Virus record (IMG/VR): IMGVR_UViG_3300032086_001439
Coordinates: 1 to 48,633 of that record
From: a virus
Length of the DNA stretch: 48,633 bases
Strand: one strand, 5' to 3'
The notes beneath the pieces are model-generated. The model searched no databases. It was not told the DNA's origin and saw only the letters and a program-made list of their open reading frames with translations. Position 1 is the stretch's first letter. Each line of letters opens with the position of its first letter. The translations under genes were made by a program, and so were the position numbers. Positions 1 to 10,700 of this stretch are shown piece by piece.

Positions 1-898
1 TCAGAGCTTCTGCATATAGCTTTTCATATACTTGTTTACCTGTTTCCTTTCCTTCAATAGCTGCTTCCCCTACTGCAGATAAGAAAGCTGCTTCGGTTTT
101 AGCAGCACCGTTGTATATTTTGCTTGCTACGTTTTTAGTAGTTCTGTATGTACCAAGAGCCTTAGACAAAGACTGCCCACTCTTTATAGTTTTAGCGGTT
201 CTCCACGCTGCAAGTCCCTTGCTTATATTACTAAGCTGACCAACACGTCCAATAACTCCTGTGCCCCCTGTAGTATATATTGATGCAGCTGTCCCAACTA
301 AGAATCCTATACCATCAAATATCTTATCAGTAAGGAAGTTCCATGTAAATGCGTTGTTTTCAGAGAATGGATTAAAGTTTCCTATGTTATCCAGTTCTGT
401 CTTTGTGTAGTAGTGTGGATTGTTTTTCCGAGAAGTCTCTCTCCACTCTTCAGTATTAACAAGATCTGTCCAATCCTTAACTGTCTCAAATAGAGATCCT
501 CTGCTTTTAGGATTCAAGACATTACTTCCAGTAGCAAAGTCAAGAGCGCCCCCCACACCAAGCAATCCGTTTACAAAAGCTCCACCTGCAGTAACGGTTC
601 CTTTTTTGGCCCCGCTTAAAAGTTTTTCTCCTGTGCTCTGATTGAGGGCTCTTATAGTAGAGTAATCCTTGTAGCTAGGTCCCCCAGAAAGTGTTACTCC
701 TCTGTCTGCATATGAAGAGAAGTCCCCAGTTGTTGCAGCAAATCCAGGAGCCACTGATACTTGAGGTCGTTGGCGGTTAACTTTTGCTTGAAATGCACCC
801 AGCTCTTCTGCAGTAGTAAACGGGAGCCCTGTAATAGGGTTCAAAGTATTTTGTTGCGGAAGACCTGTAATGGGATTTATAGTACCCTTATCACTCAT
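1..898 (-). CDS. Large internal (cargo-type) virion protein, C-terminus outside window
   Basis: Reading from the ATG at 898 gives at least 299 residues with no stop before the window edge, so only the N-terminal part is present. The start overlaps the stop of the upstream gene as ATGA. Residues 6-27 contain two copies of the short repeat NPITGLP. About residues 100-120 and 205-235 are Gly/Ala-rich and hydrophobic (for example GFLVGTAASIYTTGG), which could be membrane-active segments, and the rest is mixed alpha-helical. It is the fourth large gene after the stabilization-type protein. In crAss-like and other podoviruses that position usually holds cargo or ejection proteins and sometimes a virion RNA polymerase. 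No polymerase motif is visible in the part present, so the role is inferred from position only. Confidence 0.75.
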   Translation of the reverse strand, partial: MSDKGTINPITGLPQQNTLNPITGLPFTTAEELGAFQAKVNRQRPQVSVAPGFAATTGDFSSYADRGVTLSGGPSYKDYSTIRALNQSTGEKLLSGAKKGTVTAGGAFVNGLLGVGGALDFATGSNVLNPKSRGSLFETVKDWTDLVNTEEWRETSRKNNPHYYTKTELDNIGNFNPFSENNAFTWNFLTDKIFDGIGFLVGTAASIYTTGGTGVIGRVGQLSNISKGLAAWRTAKTIKSGQSLSKALGTYRTTKNVASKIYNGAAKTEAAFLSAVGEAAIEGKETGKQVYEKLYAEAL

Positions 899-3681
899 TG
901 TACTGCTGCGTTATAGAATATTATGAAGTCGTCGATAGCTAGTTCTTGTTCTACATCTTCTCCTGTTCCACCACTGGCTCTAACAATAACTCTATTTGGG
1001 GATGCTGTAACAGCAAGGCCATCTTCTTCTAGTGGCATTTGTGGTGCAAGGAATTCAATTTCTATGCTTCTTCCCCCAATTACCTCTCTGTGTACATACC
1101 CACTTTCTTCATCAAACGCTGTTGGGTATTGGAGCATTGTTGCAATTGCTTTACTGGCTATCATTCCGCCTGGACTGTTGTACGTATTTGTAATTCTGCT
1201 AGGCATTGTTGGATCGTAACCCATAATTAATTCGTCGTATGGAACAAGAATTTGATCACCGGTACTTGTCTCTATAGACATTCCAGCTTTCATACTTCCT
1301 GTTATTGGGTCAAGATACTGAGTAAAATCTGCTCTTGCTATTTTTGCCTTAGCATAATCTTCTTTTGCTTCTCCTTCATACAAATCTTCTATTGTTACAA
1401 TTGATCCAGGAACCCCAGCTCTTGCTTGATTACCTATCTCTGGATTGTTCTTCTCTAGGGCAGTTCGTGTTGATTCTGTAAGAATTACAGGAACATTTCC
1501 AAGAGTGCTCAAGAATCTACCCTTAACTGTATCATTAATCTCTTTAGACAGTTTACCACTTGAGTCTCCAAGTGCTGCCTCAGACTGGCTTGTAGTGTAT
1601 GTAACCTGCCCAAGGTTACTTATTCTTTCCTCAGCTTGTTCAGTTGCCTTGTCAAGTTTCTCACGTATGTTAATCTTACCCATAGAGCCAACTGCTGTCA
1701 TTCCCGTGAGTCGGTCTTCTCTTGAAGTCACAGATCTAACAGGTCCAGCTGTTCCTCTGTATCCTACCTCATCAAGCAGCGACCCTTCCGAAAGATTTTC
1801 TATACGCTCTGTTCCTGTGTCCGTAACATTAGAAGCGGTCTGTGCAAGCTCCATAGCTTCTTCGGCATCCAATCCAAACATTTGACTAAACAAGGCAGCC
1901 CCAACATCAAGACTTCCCCCTAACCCAGATCGAGACAGAGTCTCAGCTTCTGCTTCAAGTTCAGTCATAATGTTTGCTGCAACCCCAAGCTTATATGCAT
2001 CAGGGTCAAATGTACCTGACTGTTTAAACTCTACCTCATTAGTTTCTGGGTTATAAGTAGCTCCTATTTGTCCCAATCCTGGATTGTTGTAGAATGTAGG
2101 AAGCTGCTGAGCAGGCATTTCTATGTCATTGCTGATATCTGCAAGAACTTCATTGACAAAGGTGTCTTTAAATTCACCGTATGCGTTTTTAATTATCTTC
2201 TCTGCTGCATCTCTTTGAGCATCATAGTTAAACAAAGATGCCCTAGCCTGTCTTAGATTGCTTTCAATCTGTGCTTTATTTGCAGCCAAATCTGGGTTTG
2301 CATTTATCAGTTTAGTAGTTATAATTTCTACTCCGTTCTCTTTGTAGAGATCGTCTTGTATAGATTCAAAAGAGTTAGCACCAGCAAGAGAGCCTACTGC
2401 TGCCCCAATTCCTTCCCCACTTGTAGCAGACATACGTCCAGTAGGTATGCCGTATATGTCTGCAAGTTCTGGGTGGAGTTCCATTAAAGCTGACTCTACT
2501 GCTCCCTTGTTGTTGCCTATGTTTCTAATGTGCCCTTCAACCCCGGCTATTGTTGGGGCAGTTTGCCCTTCTGCAATTAGGTGAGGATTAGTAGATACTA
2601 TATTGTCTCCTGGAAGTACTGGAGTATATGCACCAGCACCACCACCCATAGTTTCGTTAAGCTTGTTTGTAAGAGCTGACTCGAAAGATACAGAATAGCT
2701 TCCTCCGTATGCACTAGGCTGTCTAGTCAATCTAGCTGTAGTCATGTATCGGTTAACATCCTCGTTGTACAGCATAGCTTTTACAGCACGTCTTTTACCC
2801 CCAACAGTTTGTGTAGAGATTATGTGTGCAAGCTGGTCACCATATCTTTGCTCGTCTTTGTCCTCTGAAGACATATATGATTGTGCTGCAGTTCCAAGAA
2901 TAGCATCTAGCTCATTTTCATCAAGGTCTAGAGTGTTGAAGTCCGCAGACTGCATCATGTAGGCTTGTACATCTGGGCGCTGCATAATGTTGGCAGTTAC
3001 TGCATCTACTGCTTCTTGTGGGACGTATTCTACTATCTGACCTTTTTGTGTAATTGCAAATACTAGACCGTCAGCATCTGGTGCTTGTATTTCTTTTACC
3101 TCATATCCTCCTCTTTTTATCTCTGGGACTTGATTAAGCTGCGTAAGTATTTCTTTCTGTATGTCTACGTATTGTGCAATTGGGGTGCCTCCATAATAGC
3201 TTGATTGGATAGCTCTCCCATTATCGTCTAGTTCAATACCGAGGTACGGGGTGTAATCATCAGTACCTTGTTTTAGCCTGCTTTTTTTAAGCCAGCCTTC
3301 GTAGTCTGACATTGTAATCTCACCCTTGTCAAGCATCTCTTTTTTTGCTTCTACATCAGCTTGATATCTATTGTAGTTAGCTTCAAGGGGCGTTGCCGTA
3401 TTCTTGTATGTTCTTGCCAGACGAGAGACAGGTACAAACATGTTTTCGTAGTCTCCTCTAGATGCAAGCCCATCTATCTCAGCACGAGTACTATTGTACA
3501 GGTCATTGTAAATCTTTTGATCGTTCTCAAATGCGGCAACAGGCAGCTCTGCTAATGCTTGAGCTACCTGATCCTGTGCCTGAAAAGATGTAAGATATTT
3601 GGCCCTTAACTCTTGCGCTATCTCTGTAGACATTGGATCTACAAATTGAGATAAGGGGGTGTATAGACTACGATATGCCAT
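895..3681 (-). CDS. Large internal virion protein (928 aa), putative cargo/ejection protein
   Basis: A 928-residue soluble, mostly acidic protein with long helical stretches and no signal peptide or clear catalytic motif. Its start overlaps the stop of the preceding gene as TAATG at 3681, and its end overlaps the next start as ATGA, so it belongs to one tightly coupled block of large genes (7744 to beyond 1). The N-terminus (MAYRSLYTPLSQFVDPMS) resembles internal-protein starts I recall from Bacteroidota phages, but I cannot name a family with certainty. Segments around residues 350-420 are Gly-rich, and the region after about 620 is rich in Glu/Ala helix. Position after the tail genes suggests a protein carried in the capsid and ejected with DNA. 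Function is unproven. Confidence 0.8.
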   Translation of the reverse strand: MAYRSLYTPLSQFVDPMSTEIAQELRAKYLTSFQAQDQVAQALAELPVAAFENDQKIYNDLYNSTRAEIDGLASRGDYENMFVPVSRLARTYKNTATPLEANYNRYQADVEAKKEMLDKGEITMSDYEGWLKKSRLKQGTDDYTPYLGIELDDNGRAIQSSYYGGTPIAQYVDIQKEILTQLNQVPEIKRGGYEVKEIQAPDADGLVFAITQKGQIVEYVPQEAVDAVTANIMQRPDVQAYMMQSADFNTLDLDENELDAILGTAAQSYMSSEDKDEQRYGDQLAHIISTQTVGGKRRAVKAMLYNEDVNRYMTTARLTRQPSAYGGSYSVSFESALTNKLNETMGGGAGAYTPVLPGDNIVSTNPHLIAEGQTAPTIAGVEGHIRNIGNNKGAVESALMELHPELADIYGIPTGRMSATSGEGIGAAVGSLAGANSFESIQDDLYKENGVEIITTKLINANPDLAANKAQIESNLRQARASLFNYDAQRDAAEKIIKNAYGEFKDTFVNEVLADISNDIEMPAQQLPTFYNNPGLGQIGATYNPETNEVEFKQSGTFDPDAYKLGVAANIMTELEAEAETLSRSGLGGSLDVGAALFSQMFGLDAEEAMELAQTASNVTDTGTERIENLSEGSLLDEVGYRGTAGPVRSVTSREDRLTGMTAVGSMGKINIREKLDKATEQAEERISNLGQVTYTTSQSEAALGDSSGKLSKEINDTVKGRFLSTLGNVPVILTESTRTALEKNNPEIGNQARAGVPGSIVTIEDLYEGEAKEDYAKAKIARADFTQYLDPITGSMKAGMSIETSTGDQILVPYDELIMGYDPTMPSRITNTYNSPGGMIASKAIATMLQYPTAFDEESGYVHREVIGGRSIEIEFLAPQMPLEEDGLAVTASPNRVIVRASGGTGEDVEQELAIDDFIIFYNAAVQ

Positions 3682-6014
3682 TACTTTCTTCTTTTTCTCT
3701 TTATTTTCCCAAACTTACGAATATATCCACCGGCCTTCATTGTTGTTGCAGCAGCTGCCTCTTGGTTCATACCTTGAACAACAGCGTCACGTCTTTCAGC
3801 GTTTTGTGCATTCCATGTTGGTGCCCCATACTGGAATGACTGTGCAATCATCTCTCTAATCTCCATAGGATTCTTGTCATAATATGGGGATCTTTTATTA
3901 CCACGCTTAGACATAGCCGCTTCATAAGCTTTTTGTCTAGAGTATTCATTATCTATCTGATAAGCTTCTGCTGCTCTTTCTTCTGCTGCGTATGCACGAC
4001 GGTCATTTGCGTACTGTGCAAGGTTAGTTCCTAGCTGATTAAAGGCAAGCATACGCTTCTCGTACTCATTCTGATCTCTCTGGTTCTGAGCTTGTGCATT
4101 AAACATGGAAGCTCTCAATCCTTGCGATGAATCAAACTGAGACGCCTGTAGATTAGCAAGTTCTTCTTGTGCAGCAAGCTGCTTATTGTTTCTTGCTTCT
4201 GCGTTAGCGATATCCAAGTTACCTGATCTCTGCTTTTCATTTGTAGCCATCATAGCTGAGATTGCAGCAGGACCAGCAGCATTATTTTGGATAAACTTAT
4301 TTGCCGCATTGGTTGTGTTACCTAGGCTAGCTCTTTCTGCATTAAAGTTTACTCGTGGGAGTTTGATTCTACCAGTAGGCTGTGCAGCTATCTTATCAGG
4401 CTGTGGATACCTACTAGTTAATTCTGCTACTGGACCAATTAACTGGTATGGGAGCAGTATGTCTCTCTTTTCTGGGATTTCACAGCAGTCCGGAGAGAAT
4501 GATCCGTCCTCACATGGACACCCTTTTGTAGGTGGAGGTGTGTCTTTTGGACAGCAAGCGTCAGAGTAAGTGCCGTCTTCACAAGGGCATCCTGATGGTG
4601 GTGTTGGTGGTGGGGTATCCGGTGTCTCAGGTTTTATTTGTGGAAGCAGCGAGTGCCAAGAGCCTACATTTCCGTCTGTAGTTAGTTTGAGTGCCTCTTC
4701 GAATATCTCATCATCGCTCATCTCAAACGTGCCGTCTTCTGACTTACCAATTCTCTTTGTAAAGTTAGATTGGTTTTTGTCGTCAAGCATTGCCATTCTT
4801 TTTGCATTGGCAATTACTTGTTCTTTGTTAGCGTTAAAGTAGCCCCTTATTTGAGGAAGATATGTGTTATTGTAATATTCTTCAAGCTCTTCGGTTGTCA
4901 TGTCTTCTGGCAGTCCTTGACGCTTTGCCCAGTTTGATGCAAGAATACTAGCAGTGTCTTTATCTCTCCCAATTCGTCCTGCCATATCAATTGCAGGATT
5001 GCTTTCATCCTCTATGTCGTAAAGCCATTGGAATCCAATACCTTGATCAACAAAGTTAGGATCATTTGGGTCAAGGGTTTCATCGACTGCAACAGACGGT
5101 ACGTTACCGGCTTGATACATGCCACCACGCTTCATAATCATGTTAGGATCTCTAGGACCATTCTCATCTCTGCCCTCTCGTTGTGCTACTTCTTCTTGCA
5201 ACTTAGCAAGTTGTTGTATCTCTGCTTGAGATGCTCCTCTATTCAGCATTTCTTTATGTCGTTGAGCAAAACTTTTCTTACCAATCTTTAGAAAATCGGA
5301 GAAGATGTAGTCTTGTTTTCCACCAGACTTCATAGTTACTGCGTCCATAGTCTCACCACCTTCTACTTCAGTTTGTGAGTCAAGCATGATACCACCTTGT
5401 GCATGCTTAGGCCCGATGAACTCAACAGCTCCACCAGGTAGCCGTCTCATGTATGGCCCTCCATGTTTTTGATTTGTACTAGCTTTTGCTCTATTCATTT
5501 GTTCTTCTGTTGGTGCCCCAGCCTCTCCTTTGTTCCTCATTCTCTCTCCACGGGCTCTTTTGGCATGTATGTTAGCCCACAATCCTCCACCTCGCTTTTC
5601 TTCTTTTTTCTCCCCTGTTCCTTCTTTTCTAATCTTTGCTGCCTCTCTCTTCCCAAAGGGACTATTTACACGAGCTCTAGCCCATGCATGCTGAGATACT
5701 TTAGGTCTATTCCCTGAGCTCATGTATGCAGCAAGACCTCTTTTATATACTTCTCTCTCAGCAGCATCAAGATCACTCATACCCCCAGTCTTCATTTCAG
5801 ACTTAGGCTTTTGCCCCCTTGCTTTCATATTTATTGCAATAGCGGCTTGTTGTGCAGCTCCTCCTGCCTCAAGCTTGTCCCTCTCTTTCATAAGAGCTTC
5901 AAGCCTTTTTGGGTACGGCTTTCCTCTTTCGTAGATTGCTGCTATCTCACGAATAAGTTCTGCTCTTCTTTTTCTATTCTTGCTTCCGGATAGGTATTTC
6001 TCGTTTATATTCAT
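3681..6014 (-). CDS. Basic virion protein (777 aa) with two Cys-rich repeats and a YQAG motif
   Basis: The N-terminal 180 residues are strongly basic and low in complexity. A segment at about 190-235 reads GPKHAQGGIMLDSQTEVEGG, a pattern I associate with internal proteins of Bacteroidota phages. RGGMYQAGN follows at about residue 300. Around residues 480-525, two copies of GCPCEDGxxSxxCC are separated by a Pro/Thr linker. After residue 550 the protein becomes a long, Ala/Gln/Arg-rich helix, probably coiled coil, and it ends in the very basic IRKFGKIKRKRRK. The start overlaps the upstream stop by four bases (ATGA). The basic ends suit DNA or RNA contact inside the head, and the helical region suits an ejected protein. 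Both ideas are inference. Confidence 0.8.
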   Translation of the reverse strand: MNINEKYLSGSKNRKRRAELIREIAAIYERGKPYPKRLEALMKERDKLEAGGAAQQAAIAINMKARGQKPKSEMKTGGMSDLDAAEREVYKRGLAAYMSSGNRPKVSQHAWARARVNSPFGKREAAKIRKEGTGEKKEEKRGGGLWANIHAKRARGERMRNKGEAGAPTEEQMNRAKASTNQKHGGPYMRRLPGGAVEFIGPKHAQGGIMLDSQTEVEGGETMDAVTMKSGGKQDYIFSDFLKIGKKSFAQRHKEMLNRGASQAEIQQLAKLQEEVAQREGRDENGPRDPNMIMKRGGMYQAGNVPSVAVDETLDPNDPNFVDQGIGFQWLYDIEDESNPAIDMAGRIGRDKDTASILASNWAKRQGLPEDMTTEELEEYYNNTYLPQIRGYFNANKEQVIANAKRMAMLDDKNQSNFTKRIGKSEDGTFEMSDDEIFEEALKLTTDGNVGSWHSLLPQIKPETPDTPPPTPPSGCPCEDGTYSDACCPKDTPPPTKGCPCEDGSFSPDCCEIPEKRDILLPYQLIGPVAELTSRYPQPDKIAAQPTGRIKLPRVNFNAERASLGNTTNAANKFIQNNAAGPAAISAMMATNEKQRSGNLDIANAEARNNKQLAAQEELANLQASQFDSSQGLRASMFNAQAQNQRDQNEYEKRMLAFNQLGTNLAQYANDRRAYAAEERAAEAYQIDNEYSRQKAYEAAMSKRGNKRSPYYDKNPMEIREMIAQSFQYGAPTWNAQNAERRDAVVQGMNQEAAAATTMKAGGYIRKFGKIKRKRRK

Positions 6015-7744
6015 CGCATGTAGTCTAAAGGGGATCCACCTTTTCTTTTTGCCTTTTTAGAGGCTCTCTCAAACAGCTTTTGTGCTTTCTTTGTTTGTCT
6101 TCTTTGCTGGTTTAGCATTCTAGCTTCTTTGTCTGGCCACGGCCATCCACCTGCTTTTCCAATAAATTGTTGCTGACCCGGGAGATAGGAGTTAGTCATA
6201 GAGTTACCAATATTGTAGCCCATATCTTGCCCCTGTTTTACGAGAGAGTTTTCAAATGCGTATCGTTGTGCTGCAGCCATTTGATTATCAAATGCTTGTT
6301 GCTTTGCTGCCTCTTTCATTGCTCTCCTTTTCTGTATCTGCTGTGTAGTGAGTGAAGCTAGTGCTCCCACTCCCGCTCCAATAAGTCCTCCTACTGGTCC
6401 AAACATCAACCCAATTGATGCACCCTGCCCAGCACCAGCCAATCCTCGTCCTATTCCCTCTCCAGCAGTTATATTAGTATCATCATTATCGTCTGCTACA
6501 TGTTCAACTGCCCTGCCCCCAATTGCAGCTACTGCTGCTGCAGGATTAGCCCAGCTTGGATTTGCGCCAGATGCGGCTAAACCAAAATTCTTACCTGCTT
6601 CTTGTGCACCCTTTTTAGTTGCTTCTTTAGTTACTTCTTCCCCTAGCTTTTTAGTGCCCTCCAACACAACTTCCTGTCCCATATTAGGTACAGTAGAAGT
6701 CATAACTTGTTTTGATCCCTCAGTATACATAGGGTTCATTATTACATTAGTTACTGGACTAGAAGCCTCTGCTGCCATTTTTCCTCCCTGCACTATATTG
6801 TTTAAGTTGCTTGTGCCTACATTAGTTGAGTATGCAGCAAGGCTTGTCCCATAGTCCTTTGATGCTTCTTTCAATGCAGCATCTTGTGCTGCAGATTTAG
6901 CAGCTCGTCTAGCACCAATGTCTTTTACAGCGTCTCTGGCCTCTCCCAAAAACTCTTTACTAGCTAGACCACTAGCCTCTTGCTGCAGCTGTGCTTTACT
7001 TGCGGCATCAGCTGCTTCGGCTTCTCTTCTTCTTCTCTCTTGCTCATCTCTAACTTCCTGTTGAATTTGAGCAAGTTGCATTGCAGACTGTTGCGCGCCA
7101 GCCATTCCAGACATAGTGCTAGTATATCCTGATGTGGCAGCAGATGTAGGCATTGCGTATGGGTTACCTACCGCACCGCCTGGCTGGTACGCTCGTCTAA
7201 ATCCTAAATTGACATTAAAGTTACGCTTAAGGTTTCTCCCAAACCTAGTATTGTCAAGTAGTTTGTTTGCACCATAAGTAAGTGCTCCACTGATTGCAGC
7301 ATCTTTTGCACCTGCTTTGATCGCAGGGCCCATAGTTCCTTCTAGCGGTTTTTCTTTAACGTCGTTTATAAATCTATATGTAGGTCGAGCATTTGTCTCC
7401 TCAGCCCCAAAATAATCATGGTTTCTCCAATCTCTGAAAGTTGGGGGATCACCCTGAAATGGGTTTTGAGGACAATCTCCAGTCAAGCAGTAGTCTGCGT
7501 AGCTGTCATACCCAGAGTTTTGATAAGCTCTGTCCATGATGCCCATGTATTGGTTGTATGCTGCTCTGTCTGCTCGTCTATTCTGTATAAGTGGGGATAC
7601 TATACCGCGTGTAAGTGCACTAGCCCCAAATGTTATACCTGCATTACGCAATGCTTTGTTTGCAGCATCATCTCTAAACGGTCCCGCTCCTTGATACTTA
7701 TTTACACGCTTCTTTTTATTGTTAGTTGTTTTCTTTCTAGCCAT
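6011..7744 (-). CDS. Internal virion protein (577 aa), Gly/Ala-rich with basic ends
   Basis: The first 30 residues are basic (KKTTNNKKKRVNKYQGAGP), and the C-terminus is again basic (KKAQKLFERASKKAKRKGG). A variant motif, AYQPGGAVGNPYA, lies near residue 185, followed by a Gln/Arg/Glu coiled-coil stretch (about 215-290). Residues about 425-470 are Gly/Ala-rich and hydrophobic, with glycine-zipper spacing (GEGIGRGLAGAGQGASIGLM), like membrane-inserting segments of ejected podovirus proteins. The gene starts two bases after the stop of the long stabilization-type gene and ends in an ATGA overlap. A role in forming a DNA-ejection conduit is plausible from composition and position, but no named family is recognised. 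Confidence 0.8.
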   Translation of the reverse strand: MARKKTTNNKKKRVNKYQGAGPFRDDAANKALRNAGITFGASALTRGIVSPLIQNRRADRAAYNQYMGIMDRAYQNSGYDSYADYCLTGDCPQNPFQGDPPTFRDWRNHDYFGAEETNARPTYRFINDVKEKPLEGTMGPAIKAGAKDAAISGALTYGANKLLDNTRFGRNLKRNFNVNLGFRRAYQPGGAVGNPYAMPTSAATSGYTSTMSGMAGAQQSAMQLAQIQQEVRDEQERRRREAEAADAASKAQLQQEASGLASKEFLGEARDAVKDIGARRAAKSAAQDAALKEASKDYGTSLAAYSTNVGTSNLNNIVQGGKMAAEASSPVTNVIMNPMYTEGSKQVMTSTVPNMGQEVVLEGTKKLGEEVTKEATKKGAQEAGKNFGLAASGANPSWANPAAAVAAIGGRAVEHVADDNDDTNITAGEGIGRGLAGAGQGASIGLMFGPVGGLIGAGVGALASLTTQQIQKRRAMKEAAKQQAFDNQMAAAQRYAFENSLVKQGQDMGYNIGNSMTNSYLPGQQQFIGKAGGWPWPDKEARMLNQQRRQTKKAQKLFERASKKAKRKGGSPLDYMR

Positions 7745-7746
7745 GA

Positions 7747-10700
7747 TTATCTAAAGGATTGTCGGAACTTAGTTCCTGCGGAATACAAATATACTAAATT
7801 ACCCTCTTGATTGTTATTTATTAAACGTACTCCTAAATAATGATCTATAAATCGCTTCTGGTTATACCACGATTTATTAGTATCTATATAGTCATTGTTT
7901 ATGACCCCTTCTTCCGTAAACATTGTGGTCGTTGGAGAGATTGTCGTAGACCCTTCATTAAAGAGATCTTGGACGTTGAGTTGGCCATTAGCCAGTACTT
8001 CTGAGGCGTTAAAATCATACTTACTCATATCTCTAAACTCGTTAATATACCAAAAATTATTTACGAGCCTAGCGTTAGTTAAATAATAAATGTCTTTTTG
8101 TTCAGAGATCTGCGTACTGTTGTATACGTAAAACTCAGTAAATCCGGGAGAGGTTACTTTTGCTATTGTTAGGTTTTGACCTGCCCCTTTGGAAGCCACT
8201 TCTTCTGCCCAGTATCTAACCGCACTAAATATTTTAGCTTCTCCTACTTGTGAGTTATCTATGTACTCAAATTCAAAGCTATAAGTTTTGTTGTAAAACG
8301 ATCCGGGATTATTTAAGTCAGAGTGTTCCCAAACATTTCCCTCGCCTCCGTTAATGAGGCTGTAGTACTCTCTTTGGTTGTTTGCAAAGATTACTGGGAG
8401 ATAGCTGTGTCTGCTGCCCCACACTTTAATTTCTGGGTAATAAGAAACAGTCCAACCGGATGCCTCAAAGTTTGAAGTATCAGAGAATTCAAAAACTGCC
8501 TTTCCTCCGCTTTGAGGGAAGGTGCCTCCTAAAGTTATGGACGTAGTGCTTACTGAATCAACTGTTACAGTATAGCCCCCAGTTAAAATACTAAGCAGCT
8601 CCCCTTTGGGAATAAGCTCTTTTTTAGAGAGTATGATTCTTTTGTACTTGGGATCATATACTGAATTAAATCCAAAGTATTCTGTTGGTGAATCAAAGTT
8701 TAAGTCTCCACTAAAATCTATGTAGGACTCTAGTTCGTATGGAATGTTGTCTAAGAACCACTTCTCCATCCCAAGAGAGCTTAGCTCTGATATGTTCTCA
8801 GACATCATGTATACCTTACGGTCTTTACGATTAACGAAGAACTGTCCAAAGCGTGTAGTTAATGAGGCAAACTGGCAATCAGTCCCTCCGTACCCCTCTG
8901 TAGTTGGGATCATTTCATCAGGATTCTGCTCGAAGATATCCCCACTCCCAACAAAAGCTTGAGTGTTGTCACTAAGACCCAGCTGTTGTCTACCTCTTGT
9001 AACAAACAAAGATCTCTCTGTATGCATGTACAGGATGGACCCCAGAGTAAATACCTTGGTTATCTCTCCACGATTCTTAGGAATGTCCTTGTAGTCTAGT
9101 GCTAAGAAGAATCTGTATTTATCTTGTATGCTTCCGTCATCTACAGTAGAGCGTATTGTTCTAGTTGGGTAGAATGTTGGGTTAAACAACTTCTTTGGAC
9201 GAGGTGCTGTAACCTTTATATCCTGCACCGCAGAGTAGTTGTTCATATACAGCAGATTCTCCGACTTTGTATAGTCATTGTTTGGTCCCCCGAACAATAC
9301 ATCTGCCCCAATGGAGGCATCAAAAAATAGGCTTTCGGCAGGTGTTACACCTGCTGAATTATCTCCCTGATGTCTAAAGCCTAGCAGGTCATCTGATTCA
9401 CAAAAGAAATTGTATACTGTAGCATATGGGTCTACTGCTCTATATTGGTATTGTTGATTATGCACCCCCGATGTGTTCCAACCATAGCTAACCCAATTCA
9501 GTTTGTTCCATAAATCAAAGTCCTGATTCCAATCACCATTTTCCTCCAACCAAACTGGGTTGAAGAAACATGCACCATAATCTTGCGACGTAGTTCTAAA
9601 CGAGTACCGTCCTACATAGGTATCTCCCCCAAATACAGTACTGGTTCTATAGATGTAGGCATTATCCTCTTCTTTTGCCTCTCCGCTTCTTGCATCGTCT
9701 AAGGGCTGGTAATACCCTGTCCATACAAGTCTCTGCTGATCAAATGGCTTGTAAACATTCGTCTTGTAACTGCATAAGTTTACTAAAAATAGTGTTGGCC
9801 AAGACCTATATTCCCCGGTACCTACAATTGAATTAAGTTCGTTTAACCTCCTATTATTATTAGCAACGATTTCATTATCTTGAGCACTAAACCACCTGCC
9901 GGTTCCGGCAAGGCTTGGGGAGAACCACTTTGCGTAGGATGCAAGTGATGCCTGTGCATATATTATATCGTCAGTATATCCAAAATTTCTGTGCTCTACA
10001 AGAACAGGAAGACCAGATACCAGACCAAATACCGCACAAGACTCTCCTGCAAAGTGCATGAGATAATCTACATTATTAAACGCTGAGCTGTCTGTGTTTT
10101 TAAGAAAGGTACTTCCAGTAATATAACTTCGGCTGTTGGGGGATATTGCAAAAATAGTTTGGTAGTTATTTACCCAGTATGCTAAACTCTGGGCTGTCTG
10201 ATCTGTGTTCCAGCTTCCACCTTCTAATACTTTACCTGGATTTTTGTATCGCTGCGCTACCCAAATAGAGGTCCAGTAATTAACAGCACCCACGGGCTCT
10301 GCATCCGCTATTGCATCATAGTAACCATTGTCATTGTCATCTACCCATTCAGACCATTGCGTGTTTCCTATTGTACTATTTATCCAGACTGGGTCAAGAA
10401 CATAATCCTCAGTTTCTTCGCTCATTTTATTATTTCCTCCCACCCACATACGCATGGTGAGGACTTTTTGAACATCAATATGGCTAGCACCGCTAAGTGT
10501 GTGCTTGTTCTTTAGCAGATTGAAGTCATGAAAGGAAAAAACAGACATAGCCCGATATCTACCAGCAGGAGAATTAGGCGCGTTTGTAATTTTAGGATAT
10601 TTAGAATACCAAGGAGATATTAAACCTTTAAGAAACCATGCATCTGAGTAAGGACCATTAGCAGCAGAGATCATTCCTGTTGTTACTGCTATTACATCTT

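Noticed and set aside
6348-6854. Plus-strand ORF of 168 residues rich in Pro/Ala
   Set aside because: Antisense shadow of the Gly/Ala-rich part of the 577-residue gene; no usual start context.
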